Assembly: GCA_964564785.1 (NCBI GenBank)
Contig: CAZMCT010000006.1
Span: 1-63,765, forward strand
Reading direction: 5' to 3'
Source of the DNA: CAZMCT01 sp964564785
Lineage (GTDB): Bacteria; Planctomycetota; Phycisphaerae; UBA1845; Fen-1342
Length of the DNA stretch: 63,765 nt
Every line of letters begins with the position of its first letter. Positions within the stretch are counted from its first letter, which is position 1. Of this stretch, positions 63,463-63,765 are shown in pieces. A model generated the notes under the pieces. It was not told where the DNA came from. It did no database searches and worked only from the letters and a program-made list of their open reading frames with translations. The translations under genes were made by a program, and so were the position numbers.

Positions 63463-63765
63463 ACGACCTGCCCTCCACGACCAGGTTTTCCGCGGGTCGA
63501 AGCGAACGCCTCATTGGCCCTGCGGGTGTACATGCGTGTTTTACATCCGATTTCCCCCCGGCTGTAGCGGCCGACGGCTTGTCGGTCGAAGTCCCGTAGC
63601 GGCCGATGGCTTGTCGGCCGGTGCCGGCCCGGCCTGCGGGCCGCAGGCCACTACCACAGAATACAAGCGGTTCTAGTACGCTGTCGCGCCCCCCCGGTGA
63701 AGAGGTTCCCCAAGCACCCCTAGCCAAGTGTATGACAGGGGCTAACAGCCCGTGGCGGGGGGGGG
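63463..63765. other. gene-free window end
   Basis: 303 nt upstream of the giant TPR gene. It holds the two 25-nt hairpin repeats and two G/C homopolymer runs. A promoter for the TPR gene should be here, but I do not see a good pair of boxes. Confidence 0.45.
63564..63620. repeat. two 25-nt direct hairpin repeats
   Basis: The unit starts GTAGCGGCCGA and ends TTGTCGG-YCG; copies at 63564-63588 and 63596-63620 differ at two bases. Each unit can fold because CGGCCGA pairs with TCGGCCG in the second copy. The spacer is 7 nt. They look like REP-type elements. Confidence 0.6.

Overview
The window is a 63.8 kb piece of a high-GC (roughly two-thirds G+C by eye), gene-dense bacterial chromosome. It holds one tRNA and about 48 protein genes. 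I see no rRNA, CRISPR array, prophage, transposase or integrase. The mix of genes suggests a member of the Planctomycetota or a close relative: very long TPR proteins, an FHA/coiled-coil protein, TruD, a thiolase/DUF35 pair, an EF-G2-like factor, HDOD and HD-GYP proteins, and a dnaN-dciA-gyrB order without recF. This assignment is inference, because no rRNA is present.

Layout. 0-11.3 kb (minus): FHA protein, a sugar-phosphate isomerase coupled to a large TPR protein, and a translation operon infB-DUF503-rbfA that continues into a degenerate endonuclease III-like gene. A tRNA-Val lies alone on the plus strand. 11.8-14.4 kb (plus): a glycogen-synthase-like glycosyltransferase next to a GH57 glycosidase. 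14.4-18.2 kb (minus): dnaG-rpoD behind a near-consensus sigma-70 promoter. 18.3-29.7 kb (minus): sirtuin, M50 protease, Nudix, a broken small ORF, gyrB, dciA, dnaN, an AT-rich gap that is the best oriC candidate, dnaA, truD, a GNAT enzyme and asd. 29.9-41.3 kb (mostly plus): an ABC exporter with a DedA-like protein, a phosphohexomutase, glucan phosphorylase, cyclodeaminase (minus), tadA, then a thiolase-like protein and its DUF35 partner. 41.8-45.8 kb: a signalling patch with an intact HD-GYP, an overlapping degenerate HD-GYP, HDOD and PilZ. 45.9-56 kb: an EF-G paralogue, methyltransferase, GNAT, Memo, parB with two identical parS palindromes, a phosphatase, an unknown exported protein, holA and a TPR protein. 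56.9-63.5 kb (minus): exported cyclophilin, polysaccharide-export lipoprotein and a 1480-residue membrane TPR protein.

How it fits together. Replication and segregation genes (dnaA, dnaN, dciA, gyrB, dnaG, holA, parB/parS) lie within about 40 kb, which fits an origin-proximal segment. The three glucan genes (synthase-like, GH57, phosphorylase) could make and degrade glycogen. The isomerase, export lipoprotein and TPR proteins point to cell-surface polysaccharide work.

The points I find most worth a second look are: a thiolase homologue whose nucleophilic cysteine position reads glycine; a catalytic-lysine-less endonuclease III-like protein with a basic tail in the infB operon; two identical parS sites beside a parB with no parA next to it; a small family of hairpin-forming dispersed repeats with 12-bp terminal inverted repeats in the best copy; and a 19-nt direct repeat over the EF-G promoter. 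Nothing seen here amounts to a demonstrated new system.
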